Shown here: one piece after another, positions 35,707 through 43,924 of the stretch | Position numbering within the stretch: position 1 is the first letter of the stretch | Layout: the number at the start of each line of letters is the position of its first letter | DNA from: Albidovulum aestuarii | GTDB taxonomy: Bacteria > Pseudomonadota > Alphaproteobacteria > Rhodobacterales > Rhodobacteraceae | Length of the DNA: 64,000 nucleotides | Assembly (NCBI RefSeq): GCF_029961185.1 | Contig: NZ_JASBQQ010000001.1 | Coordinates: forward strand, 786,552 to 850,551 | Direction: 5' to 3' | Translations under genes and position numbers: made by a program | Notes under the pieces: generated by a model | The model's input: only the letters and a program-made list of their open reading frames with translations | What the model was told of the DNA's origin: nothing | Database searches by the model: none

Positions 35707-37149
35707 TTGAGCCGTTTTCGATACTCTATGGCAGAGATGAGGGCGGGCACCCTTCTGATTGTGTGTCTGGCGGCGGTGCCGGCTCAGGCCCAGGACCGGG
35801 ATCGGATGCTCTTCCACGACTCGAACGGCCTGACCGTGCGCGGTCACCTGCAATTTGGTTTTAACGCCGTCAGCGAGCAGAACCTGTTCTGGGACCTCGC
35901 CGCGACGACCGCGCCGGGCAGTGGGTATGACCCTGATACGAACTGGCTGGAAGTGTACATCAAACCCGGTATCAGCTTCGAATATGAGCTCGACGCAGGT
36001 GCCGTGCTTTATGGCAAACTCTCGGCCGTATCGTCCTATACTCTGGGCACCGACGCCTTCGACACGGGCGACACCGGCGCCACAACGCTCGAAGAGGCCT
36101 ATCTTGCCATCCGTGGCGATCAGGGCAGCGGCCTTTCCTACGATGTGTCGCTCGGTGCACGCGAATTGACCCTCGGGACCGGCATGCTGATCGCAAGCGG
36201 AGGGACCAGCGGATTCGAACGCGGCGCGCTGAAGTTCGGCCCGCGCAAGGCTTGGGAAATGGCCGCAATCGGACGCCTGACCTACGGGAACGTCACCGGG
36301 ACGGCGTTCTATCTGGACCCGAACGAGTTGCCATCCACCGACGGCGGCAACCAACTCGCAGGTGTCGATCTGCGCATGGATGACCCAAGGGGCGGTTATC
36401 TCGGGGCCACATTCGTGGACGTGCTCAAGTCCGACTCTCCGTACCCCCAGGCAGCACCCGGCGGCGTTGGCGCGCCCACGGTAACGCCCGGCGCTCGGGA
36501 AGACACCAAGACCCTGAACATTTACGCCAAGACGAACCCTTTCTCAGGCGACCTGGAAAACTGGACCTTTACGAGCGACCTCGCCTACCAGTGGAATGAC
36601 CGGATCGACATGGAGGCCTGGGCCGGTCGCGTTACGGCCGGCTATACGTTTGCAGGCCTGCCATGGGCGCCAAACCTCACACTGGGCTACCAGACGTTTT
36701 CGGGGGACGATCCGGACACGTCGAAACTGGAACGGTTCGACCCGCTTTATTATCAGGGAAGCCCCAGCGCCTGGGCGACAGGGTCCAAATCGGCCTCGAC
36801 CTTTATCAACTCTAACGCGAACGCGCTCACGCTGGCACTCAGGGTCCAGCCGACACAGCAGGATACCCTGACACTGAGGTACGCGCATATCCGGGCGAAC
36901 GAGTTGAACAGCCCGGTCCAGTTCGGTCAGGCGACCCGTGTGGATATCAACGGAAATGTGGTGTCGGGCGTGACGGATGCGCATCTCGCTGATGACATCT
37001 TCCTTGAATACAGCCGCATCATCAACCGAAACACTTTTCTGGCGGCCGGCGCTTCCGTCTCCTTCCCAGGTACGGGAATAGACAACGTCATCGGCCAAAA
37101 CGCTGACCCGTGGACTGGAGGATTCGTAAATGTCGTCTTCAATTTCTAA
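35707..37149 (+). CDS. Outer-membrane beta-barrel protein (porin-like)
   Basis: A protein of about 480 residues. From TTG 35707 it begins MSRFRYSMAEMRAGTLLIVC and ends the signal peptide at VPAQA. Many alternating strands follow (LTVRGHLQFGFNAVSEQN, NWLEVYIKPGISFEYELDAG, WAGRVTAGYTFAGLPWAPN, TLTLRYAHIRANELNSP) and the last residue is Phe (FVNVVFNF), as in outer-membrane barrels. A perfect AGGAGG (35695-35700) lies 6 bp before the TTG. GTG 35659, which corresponds to ATG 4570 in the duplicated leader, is an alternative that would add 16 residues before the signal peptide. It overlaps the next gene by 20 bases. Confidence 0.8.
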   Translation: MSRFRYSMAEMRAGTLLIVCLAAVPAQAQDRDRMLFHDSNGLTVRGHLQFGFNAVSEQNLFWDLAATTAPGSGYDPDTNWLEVYIKPGISFEYELDAGAVLYGKLSAVSSYTLGTDAFDTGDTGATTLEEAYLAIRGDQGSGLSYDVSLGARELTLGTGMLIASGGTSGFERGALKFGPRKAWEMAAIGRLTYGNVTGTAFYLDPNELPSTDGGNQLAGVDLRMDDPRGGYLGATFVDVLKSDSPYPQAAPGGVGAPTVTPGAREDTKTLNIYAKTNPFSGDLENWTFTSDLAYQWNDRIDMEAWAGRVTAGYTFAGLPWAPNLTLGYQTFSGDDPDTSKLERFDPLYYQGSPSAWATGSKSASTFINSNANALTLALRVQPTQQDTLTLRYAHIRANELNSPVQFGQATRVDINGNVVSGVTDAHLADDIFLEYSRIINRNTFLAAGASVSFPGTGIDNVIGQNADPWTGGFVNVVFNF

Positions 37150-38461
37150 GGCAGCTCTGATCGCGGTCAGTTTCGGGATCAGCGCGGCGTCAATGGCTAC
37201 GGCCCAGAACGCGCCGCTTTCGGCCCAAGACTCGGACCCGCGGGTCATGGGCTGGATGGAAGGTTTCCCACCGTCGCCGGACAAGCTCATCACCCAGCCG
37301 GACTCAAACTTTTTCAGCTTTCCCAAGTTGCGCTGGTCGGTCTGCCATCTGCGCGAGTTCCTGCCGACCGAAGAAATCAGCCGAGGCCTCGGCGCACCGG
37401 TACCGCTCGACTACCTGACGCCCGCCGAGTTCGCCGAGACAGCGCGTGAAATTGATGCGCTGACCTTCACCCCGATCGATGGCGACGCGCCGATGACGTG
37501 GGAGCAATCGCTCTACGCCAACTACACCGACGGCATCCTTATCCTGCACATGGACCGCGTGGTCTACGAGCGCTATTTCGGCTGCCTCGCCGAGGACGGC
37601 AAGCACGCGGCGATGTCGATGACCAAGTCCGTCACCGGCCTTCTGGGAGAGATCCTTGTGGCCGAGGGTGTGCTCGACGATACGGCACTGGTCCGCGACA
37701 TCATCCCCGAGATCGGCGACAGCGCCTTTGCCACCGCGACCGTGCGGCAAGTCATGGATATGACGACCGGCGTCCAGTATTCGGAAAACTACTCCGACCC
37801 CAATGCCGACATCTGGCTTTACTCCAGGGCGGCCAGTCCGCTACCGAAACCAGAGGACTACGAGGGCCCGGACGGGTATTGGGAATACCTTCAACAGGTG
37901 AAGCCCGAGGGCAATCACGGCGATCAGTTCCACTACAAGACCATCAACTCCGATATGCTCGGCTGGATGATCAGCCGCGTTACGGGCAAGTCAGTGACCG
38001 AGCTTGCCTCGGAACGGCTCTGGCAGCGCATGGGCGCCGAACAGGACGCCTACCAGACGGTCGACGGCAAGGGCGTGCCCTTCGCTGGCGGCGGCATATC
38101 GGCCGGCCTGCGCGACCTCGGCCGGCTCGGTCTGCTGATGCTGAACGGGGGCGAGATCAACGGCGAGCGCCTTTTCCCGGCCGAGGTCGTGGACAATATC
38201 CGCGCCGGCGGGGACCCGGCGAAGTTCACGGGCTTCGCCACGATCCCGAATGGCAGCTACACCAGCCAGTGGTGGGTCTTCCATAACGATCACGGCGCCT
38301 TTGCCGCACGCGGCGTTCACGGGCAGACGATCTATGTCGATCCGACCGCCGACATGGTTCTCGTGCGGTTCGCCTCGTTCCCGCAGGCGCAGAACGGCTT
38401 CATCGACCCGACCTCGCTGCCCGCCTATCAGGCCGTGGCGGAATATCTCATGTCGCGCTGA
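37130..38461 (+). CDS. Secreted class C beta-lactamase/NylB-like serine hydrolase
   Basis: A protein of 443 residues with a signal peptide (SKAALIAVSFGISAASMATA). The nucleophile motif is Ser163-x-x-Lys166 in AMSMTKSVTG, the Tyr motif is YKTIN (Tyr269), and the third element is HGQTIYVDP near the end. The layout resembles 6-aminohexanoate-dimer hydrolases and esterases of the family more than true beta-lactamases. It starts inside the end of the barrel gene (ATG 37130), so the two form an operon: an outer-membrane pore with a periplasmic hydrolase. Confidence 0.85.
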   Translation: MSSSISKAALIAVSFGISAASMATAQNAPLSAQDSDPRVMGWMEGFPPSPDKLITQPDSNFFSFPKLRWSVCHLREFLPTEEISRGLGAPVPLDYLTPAEFAETAREIDALTFTPIDGDAPMTWEQSLYANYTDGILILHMDRVVYERYFGCLAEDGKHAAMSMTKSVTGLLGEILVAEGVLDDTALVRDIIPEIGDSAFATATVRQVMDMTTGVQYSENYSDPNADIWLYSRAASPLPKPEDYEGPDGYWEYLQQVKPEGNHGDQFHYKTINSDMLGWMISRVTGKSVTELASERLWQRMGAEQDAYQTVDGKGVPFAGGGISAGLRDLGRLGLLMLNGGEINGERLFPAEVVDNIRAGGDPAKFTGFATIPNGSYTSQWWVFHNDHGAFAARGVHGQTIYVDPTADMVLVRFASFPQAQNGFIDPTSLPAYQAVAEYLMSR

Positions 38462-38562
38462 CCATCGCGTCAAACGCAGCCGCGAGACCGGCACAACACA
38501 AGAATGTGATGCCGGTGCCGTCTGCGCTGACATAGGCTTTTTGAGTCAAAACGGAGGCTGCC

Positions 38563-39486
38563 ATGACCACCAAACTCACCCGTCGTCACGCTCTGCTGGC
38601 CGGGGCCGCCGCACCGCTTGTTGCGCTCGCCGCCACGCCTGCCCGCGCAAAGGCCGACATGAAGGGCATGACCACGCCGCTCTTCAGCCGCTTCAAGCAC
38701 GGCGATTTCGAGGTGACGACCCTTCTGGCCGGGACAAGGCCGGTGGAAGAGCCGCAATCGATCTTCGGCATGAATGTCAGCGCCGAGGACTTTGCCGCCG
38801 TCTCGGACGCCGCGCATCTGCCGACCAATGTCGCCCAGTTTTTCTTCACGCCGACGGTGGTGAATACCGGGGAAGAGCTCGTGCTCTTTGACACAGGCCT
38901 CAATGCCGAAGGCATAACGGCCGCTTTGGCAGCCGCCGGATACACGCCCGATCAGGTCGATACCGTCGTCATCACACATATGCATGGCGACCATATCGGC
39001 GGGCTGAACTCCGATGCCGGGGCAACCTTCCCCAATGCCCGCTATGTCACCGGATCGACCGAACACAACCACTGGTCAGCGGCGGGCAATGAGGGTTTCG
39101 ACGGCAAGGTCAAGCCGCTCAATGACAAGTTCACCTTCCTCGACGATGGCGGCAGCGTCGCCTCGGGCATCACGGCGCTTGCCGCGCATGGCCATACGCC
39201 CGGCCATATGGGGTACATGATCGAAAGCGGCGGCAAGGGTCTGGTGCTGATCGCCGATACCGCGAACCACTATGTCTGGTCGCTGGCCAAGCCCGACTGG
39301 GAGGTGAAGTTCGACATGGACAAGGCCGCCGCCGCACAGACCCGCCGCAAGATGCTCGGCATGATCGCCGCCGACCGGCTGCCCTTCATCGGCTATCACA
39401 TGCCCTTCCCCGCCACCGGCTTCGTCGAGGCCGATGGCGACGGATTCCGCTATGTGCCGTCCTCATATCAGCTTATGCTTGGCTGA
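38563..39486 (+). CDS. Tat-exported metallo-beta-lactamase-fold hydrolase
   Basis: A protein of 307 residues with a twin-arginine-type leader (TRRHALLAGAAAPLVALAA, cleavage after ARA). The zinc site is HMHGDH at 139-144 plus GHTPGHMGY, LIADTANHYVW and the C-terminal IGYHMPFP. The substrate is unknown; the family includes lactonases and esterases. CGGAGG lies 6 bp before ATG 38563. It follows the serine hydrolase by 101 bp on the same strand and may be co-transcribed, giving two exported hydrolases downstream of one barrel protein. Confidence 0.88.
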   Translation: MTTKLTRRHALLAGAAAPLVALAATPARAKADMKGMTTPLFSRFKHGDFEVTTLLAGTRPVEEPQSIFGMNVSAEDFAAVSDAAHLPTNVAQFFFTPTVVNTGEELVLFDTGLNAEGITAALAAAGYTPDQVDTVVITHMHGDHIGGLNSDAGATFPNARYVTGSTEHNHWSAAGNEGFDGKVKPLNDKFTFLDDGGSVASGITALAAHGHTPGHMGYMIESGGKGLVLIADTANHYVWSLAKPDWEVKFDMDKAAAAQTRRKMLGMIAADRLPFIGYHMPFPATGFVEADGDGFRYVPSSYQLMLG

Positions 39487-39554
39487 CACCGAACGCCGCC
39501 GCCCCTTGCCGGGTGGCGGATTTGCGGTCAGGGTCGGGGAAATGATGTAGGCCC

Positions 39555-40499
39555 ATGACCCCGATCCTGACCGTAACCCTCAACCCCGCACTTGATATCG
39601 CCACAGCGACCGATGGGGTGCGTCCGGGGCCGAAACTGCGCTGCGATACCCCGCAGGTGGACCCCGGTGGCGGCGGCATCAATGTCAGCCGGGTGATTGC
39701 CCGACTGGGCGGCGTCTCGACCACCTTCGTCGCGCTTGGCGGCGCGACGGGAGAGCGACTCTCCGCCGCGCTGGCCGTCGAGAAGATCGCAGCCCATCCC
39801 TATCCGGCCCCAGGTGAGACGCGGGAAAGCCTGTCGGTCACCGACCGGGCCACCGGCGCGCAGTACCGCTTCGTCCTGCCCGGCCCGGTCTGGACCCAGG
39901 GACAGGGCAAGGCCGTGCTGACGGCCATCGCCGATGCCGCGCCGGAAGGCGCGCTTGTGGTCCTCTCGGGCAGCCTGCCGCCGGGACTGCCCGTCGATCT
40001 GCCCGCGCGCCTGACCCGATCGTTAACCCGCAAGGCCGCACGTCTTGTCCTCGACACATCAGGTGCGACGCTGATCCGCGCGGCCGATCCCGTCCGCTCC
40101 GCCCATGTCCTGCGCATGGATGAGGCCGAAGCCGAGGCATTGGCGGGTGGGCATCTAAAGACACGGGGCGACAGCGCCGATTTCGCCGAAGCCCTCGTGC
40201 GTCGGGGCGCGGCCCGCATCGCGGTCATCGCAAGGGGCGCGGACGGGTCGGTTCTGGCCACGGAACGCGAACGCTGGTTCGCCAAGGCCGCGAAGGTGCC
40301 GGTAAAAAGTAAGGTCGGCGCGGGCGACAGCTTCCTCGCCGCGTTCACCCTCGCACTGGCCCATGATCGCGCCCTGCCCCGCGCCTTGCAAGAAGGCATG
40401 GCCGCTGCATCGGCGGCAGTGATGACCGAGGCAACGGAGCTTTGCCGCCGCGCCGATTTCAGGCGGTTGGTCAAGGAATGCCCGGTTGAACCCGTCTGA
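39555..40499 (+). CDS. PfkB-family hexose kinase (1-phosphofructokinase type)
   Basis: A protein of 314 residues. It begins ILTVTLNPALDIATATD, typical of the phosphofructokinase/tagatose kinase branch, has PGGGGINVSRVIARLGG, and the catalytic Asp and anion hole in VGAGDSFLAAF. It phosphorylates a sugar phosphate with ATP; fructose-1-phosphate or fructose-6-phosphate are the likely substrates. No PTS gene is near, so PfkB-like activity on fructose-6-phosphate is possible. It is followed by a terminator hairpin. Confidence 0.88.
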   Translation: MTPILTVTLNPALDIATATDGVRPGPKLRCDTPQVDPGGGGINVSRVIARLGGVSTTFVALGGATGERLSAALAVEKIAAHPYPAPGETRESLSVTDRATGAQYRFVLPGPVWTQGQGKAVLTAIADAAPEGALVVLSGSLPPGLPVDLPARLTRSLTRKAARLVLDTSGATLIRAADPVRSAHVLRMDEAEAEALAGGHLKTRGDSADFAEALVRRGAARIAVIARGADGSVLATERERWFAKAAKVPVKSKVGAGDSFLAAFTLALAHDRALPRALQEGMAAASAAVMTEATELCRRADFRRLVKECPVEPV

Positions 40500-40511
40500 A
40501 ACCTAACAAAA

Positions 40512-40536
40512 GTAAGATGGGTTCAAACCCACCTTA
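40512..40536. terminator. Hairpin between convergent genes
   Basis: GTAAG-A-TGGGT/ACCCA-C-CTTAC with a 4-nt loop (TCAA), 40512-40536, between the PfkB kinase gene and the convergent SH3-domain gene. There is no T-run, but the symmetric stem in a convergent gap suits bidirectional termination. Confidence 0.6.
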
Positions 40537-40577
40537 CGAGGGTTGGCCGATTGAACGGCGCTGGATGCCCAGCCGGG

Positions 40578-41525
40578 TCACAGCGCCCCCTCGTCCGTCA
40601 GCGACATTGGCCTCGTGGTCGACCCGTCGGAATAGGCGATGCATTGCCAGCGCGCCTGCTGCGGCCCGACGCCGACGATGACCTCGGTTCCGGCCTCGGA
40701 ATAGCTGGATGAGAGCAGAACCACATCGGGGTTGCCTGTCTCGACTGTTACCGCCTGCAAACAAGCCTGATCTGCGGCACTCGGCATTTCAGCGTTCGAC
40801 GATGGCAGTGCCGAGGCCGACGCGTCTCCGCTGCCCTCGATCAGAAACTCCCCGGCCGCCCATCCCTCGTAACCGGGGTCTGCCAGCGTCGCGACCCGGC
40901 ACCACCGGCGCCCCTCGGCCATGCGGCAACCGAGATTGCGGAGGTTCGTGCCGTTCGCCAGAAGCGTGACAAGCGCGGCCCCCGCCGAAGGTTCGGCGCG
41001 AAGGTTCAGCCCACTGCCCGACGTTTTCACCACGTAAAAATCCGGCCCGCCCGCAAGCCCGTCCGCATAGTCGCCCTGAACCACCTCTCCGGTCGCGCCG
41101 GTGATCGCGATGTCGAGCGTGAAGTCCGACCGCTCACCGCGCCGGGCTGCAACCCGCATCATGTAGACCGAAATCGTATAGTTGCCCGAGACCGGCAATG
41201 CTACTTCGAAGCGATTGAGATCGGGAACATCGACACCGGTCATGCTGCTGTTTGCGATTGCCTCGCCTCCCGGACCGCTGCCGGGCGCATAGACGTTGAA
41301 ATAGGTCGCAAGGTTCGAAGGCGCGAGCGCCACCGTCATCTTTTGACCCGCCTCGGCACCGACGACGTAGGAGACCGATTCATATCCAACAATCTGGTCG
41401 CGGATCGTGGTGCCGCTTGCCCCCGCAGCGAAATGCACCTGTTCGGTGCGGATATCCTGGGCAAAAGCAGTACACGGAATGCACAGCAGGCAGAACAGTG
41501 CGACCCTGGACAAAAAGCGTTTCAT
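40578..41525 (-). CDS. Secreted SH3b-domain protein with lysozyme-inhibitor-like N-terminal domain
   Basis: A protein of 315 residues with a signal peptide (MKRFLSRVALFCLLCIPCTA, cleavage after AFA). Residues 25-140 resemble the inhibitor of g-type lysozyme fold (VHFAAGASGTTIRDQIVGYE, YFNVYAPGSG, FEVALPVSGNYTISVYMMR). A bacterial SH3 domain follows (LNLRAEPSAGAALVTLLANG, RRWCRVATL, GWAAGEFL), then a Cys-containing C-terminal region. It acts in the periplasm; protection of the cell wall against lysozyme is an inference from the first domain. Confidence 0.8.
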   Translation of the reverse strand: MKRFLSRVALFCLLCIPCTAFAQDIRTEQVHFAAGASGTTIRDQIVGYESVSYVVGAEAGQKMTVALAPSNLATYFNVYAPGSGPGGEAIANSSMTGVDVPDLNRFEVALPVSGNYTISVYMMRVAARRGERSDFTLDIAITGATGEVVQGDYADGLAGGPDFYVVKTSGSGLNLRAEPSAGAALVTLLANGTNLRNLGCRMAEGRRWCRVATLADPGYEGWAAGEFLIEGSGDASASALPSSNAEMPSAADQACLQAVTVETGNPDVVLLSSSYSEAGTEVIVGVGPQQARWQCIAYSDGSTTRPMSLTDEGAL

Positions 41526-41594
41526 TCCCGTCTCCCCGAGATCCGTTGCAAGAATTGGCGCGTCCCGACCCTGTCGATGTAGTCGAATTTTCTC

Positions 41595-42017
41595 TTAGGG
41601 CTCAACCGGCCAATGCGACGCCAGATCCTCCAGACCCGCCCGGATCAGCCGCTTCAGAACCGCCTCATCTATATCGGCTATCTTGTTGATATAGAGACAG
41701 GATTTTCCCGTCCGGTGCTTGCCGAGATCCTTCAGGATCAAACCGAAATCCGCATAACCCGGCATGATGTAGATGCTCAGTGCGGCTTTGCGGGGTGAGA
41801 AGCCCGTGGCCAGAAAATCGCCCTCGCGCCCCGTGGCATAGCGATAATGATAGCGACCATAGCCGATTATCGACGGGCCCCACATCACCGGTTGAAACCC
41901 CGTCACCTCGCGAAAGAGCACGTCGAGGCGCAACGCCTCGTCCCGCCGCGTCGGCGGTTCAACCCCGGCTATGAAGTCCGTCACGGAAAGGGCGGTCGGA
42001 ACGGTCTTGTTGGCCAT
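41595..42017 (-). CDS. DUF1801 family protein
   Basis: A protein of 140 residues. DUF1801 features are the N-terminal RRDEALRLDVLFREVTG, VMWGPSIIGYGRYHYRYATG, AALSIYIMPG, and LGKHRTGKSCLYINKIADID. Its role is unknown; members are small cytoplasmic proteins with an iron-chaperone-like fold. It lies 35 bp upstream of the exonuclease/phosphatase-like gene on the same strand order. Confidence 0.85.
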   Translation of the reverse strand: MANKTVPTALSVTDFIAGVEPPTRRDEALRLDVLFREVTGFQPVMWGPSIIGYGRYHYRYATGREGDFLATGFSPRKAALSIYIMPGYADFGLILKDLGKHRTGKSCLYINKIADIDEAVLKRLIRAGLEDLASHWPVEP

Positions 42018-42052
42018 AGCGAAGTGTCGGCCGGTCCCGCCGCCCTGTCCAG

Positions 42053-43006
42053 TCAGAACGACACTTCCGCGAGCGTCGCCCGGTGGTCCGACGGCCAGGG
42101 GTCGACCGCCAGATCGCTGCGGGGGCCCGTCTCACCGACGATCCAGGCGCCGGTAACCGTCAGCCCGTCGGCCTTCGCAAAGGCAAAGTCGATGCGGTCG
42201 TGATGGTCCTCCGGGTCCGCCTCGTCCCCCTGCGGGGTCCAGGTATAGGCGGGTTTGGCGACCGGGTCGGGATTGGCCGCGCGGTAGGTATCGACGAACC
42301 CCGCCTCGGACAGGCGGTGAGTGGTCGGCCATTCGACCTTCACCGGCTGCTGCCCGGCGGCAACCGCCGCATCGGTCCAATCGTATTCCGACGGCTCATT
42401 GAAATCGCCGAAGACGAAAACAGCAGCCGCGCCCTCTGCGGCCTGCATATCCTCGAAGAGAATATCCATCGCGGGCCCCCGCGTCTGGTTCGCCCAGTCC
42501 TGCGCCTCGGCCTCGGTCTTGATGAACGGGGCGGGCCCGTATTCGATGCCGAGCAGCTGGTAGGGCTGATAGGGCTCGTCATCATGATGGATGTTGAACG
42601 CCCAGACAGTGACCCCGTCGACATCGATCGGCACACCGAGGTCATTGCCGGTGGCCGCCCCGATGGGATAGCGCGACAGGATCGCATTGGCCCAGAGCGC
42701 CACGTTTTCCTGCGTCTGGTCGTAGTAGTAGTAGCCCAGCGCCTCGGCGATCTCCTTTGCCACGCTCTCACCCACCGCCGCGCAGGCTTCGGCGGTACAG
42801 TCCTCGGGCTCCAGCCGGGTTTCCTGCATGCCGATGATGTCGGGGTTTGCGGCCTTCAGCACAGCGACGGTTTCCTCGACGCCCTTGCCCTCGTTCCCGC
42901 CGCCGCCCCAGATATTGTAGCTCATAATTCGAAGCGTCGTTTCCGCAGCCGCCGGTACGGCTGCAACGATGCCCACAATCAGTCCCGGTAGAAGCCGACT
43001 CAGCAT
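42053..43006 (-). CDS. Secreted endonuclease/exonuclease/phosphatase-family protein
   Basis: A protein of 317 residues with a signal peptide (LLPGLIVGIVAAVPAAA). The family motifs are LRIMSYNIWGGGG, IIGMQETRLE with the metal Glu, the VFVFGDFNEPS segment, and the C-terminal DHHDRIDFAF and WPSDHRATLAEV with the catalytic Asp-His. It is exported, so it may act on extracellular DNA or phosphoester substrates, possibly for phosphate supply. AGGAGG precedes the start. Confidence 0.88.
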   Translation of the reverse strand: MLSRLLPGLIVGIVAAVPAAAETTLRIMSYNIWGGGGNEGKGVEETVAVLKAANPDIIGMQETRLEPEDCTAEACAAVGESVAKEIAEALGYYYYDQTQENVALWANAILSRYPIGAATGNDLGVPIDVDGVTVWAFNIHHDDEPYQPYQLLGIEYGPAPFIKTEAEAQDWANQTRGPAMDILFEDMQAAEGAAAVFVFGDFNEPSEYDWTDAAVAAGQQPVKVEWPTTHRLSEAGFVDTYRAANPDPVAKPAYTWTPQGDEADPEDHHDRIDFAFAKADGLTVTGAWIVGETGPRSDLAVDPWPSDHRATLAEVSF

Positions 43007-43093
43007 GTGCCACCTCCTGTGTTGAGACCGCGATACATTACCTGTGAATCGGGTTCGTGAAATCTGAATTCCAAGAGGATGGATTCGGGAGGT

Positions 43094-43900
43094 TTAGTCC
43101 CGCAAAGCGCGGAAATCTTCCTGCAGTCGGCGAAAGGCCGAGCGGTAGCGCGCCAGCCGGTCCGCGTCGGCGACCGAATTCAGGAACGGCTTGCGTTTGC
43201 CAGTGACCATCACATCCTTGCCGTCGATCGGAGTGGCAAGCGCCGTGTCGGCGGCGAACATCTCGCACTCCGCGTGAGGCAAGCGGACCGAGAGGTAGGC
43301 GTAGTCGGCCGTTTCGAACTGGTTCGACAACCACAGATGTTTCAGGGCCCTGCACCCCGCCAGCGGCCGCAACCCGCCCTCCGTCACGCGCAGGTTCAGA
43401 AGCCGCAATTCTTCCAGAGATCCAAGCTCTCCGACCGGCGCAAGCGTTGCAGCACGGTGCGCATTCCACATTCCGCCGGAAAAGCTGAATGCGACAAGCC
43501 CGACAAGCGACGCGATAGGGTCAAGATCGTTGATCTTCGGGCAATCCTCGAGTGACAGAACACGGACGCCAGACAGTTGCCGCAGAACGGAGATGTCCGA
43601 AACCTTCGTCGTGCCGACAAGCATGAGATGCGTCAGACGGCCAAGCCCCGCCAGACCGCCCAGATCACCCGTCCGCAGGTCAAAAAGGCCAAGCTTTGCG
43701 ACGTCAAGCCGCGCAACGAGCGGCGCAAAGTTCCTCGCATTCGCACCGATGACCGAAGCCACATCGCCCGACAGCACACCATGCTCACGCGCCAAATCGA
43801 CCTCGCGACCGTCGAGGAAGACTTTGGGCAGCCTGTCGTCGCGCCACTTGCCGTCATTGGCAAGCTCATACATCAGGGTGTCGAGCCTCAGCGCGGTCAT
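43094..43900 (-). CDS. Leucine-rich-repeat-like cytoplasmic protein
   Basis: A protein of 268 residues without a signal peptide. Residues 60-205 contain irregular leucine-rich repeats (LAGLGRLTHLMLVGTTKVSD, LRQLSGVRVLSLEDCPKIND, LGSLEELRLLNLRVTEGGLR, CRALKHLWLSNQF). It ends with a charged helical stretch. It is a binding protein by fold, with unknown partner. It lies 24 bp upstream of nadE on the same strand. Confidence 0.7.
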   Translation of the reverse strand: MTALRLDTLMYELANDGKWRDDRLPKVFLDGREVDLAREHGVLSGDVASVIGANARNFAPLVARLDVAKLGLFDLRTGDLGGLAGLGRLTHLMLVGTTKVSDISVLRQLSGVRVLSLEDCPKINDLDPIASLVGLVAFSFSGGMWNAHRAATLAPVGELGSLEELRLLNLRVTEGGLRPLAGCRALKHLWLSNQFETADYAYLSVRLPHAECEMFAADTALATPIDGKDVMVTGKRKPFLNSVADADRLARYRSAFRRLQEDFRALRD

Positions 43901-43924
43901 GACAGGTCCATTCCGTCTCTGTCC

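Noticed and set aside
37130-38461. Serine hydrolase as a true beta-lactamase resistance gene
   Set aside because: It has SxxK and a YxN-like motif, but the flanking sequence is closer to NylB/esterase relatives and the context is not a resistance locus.
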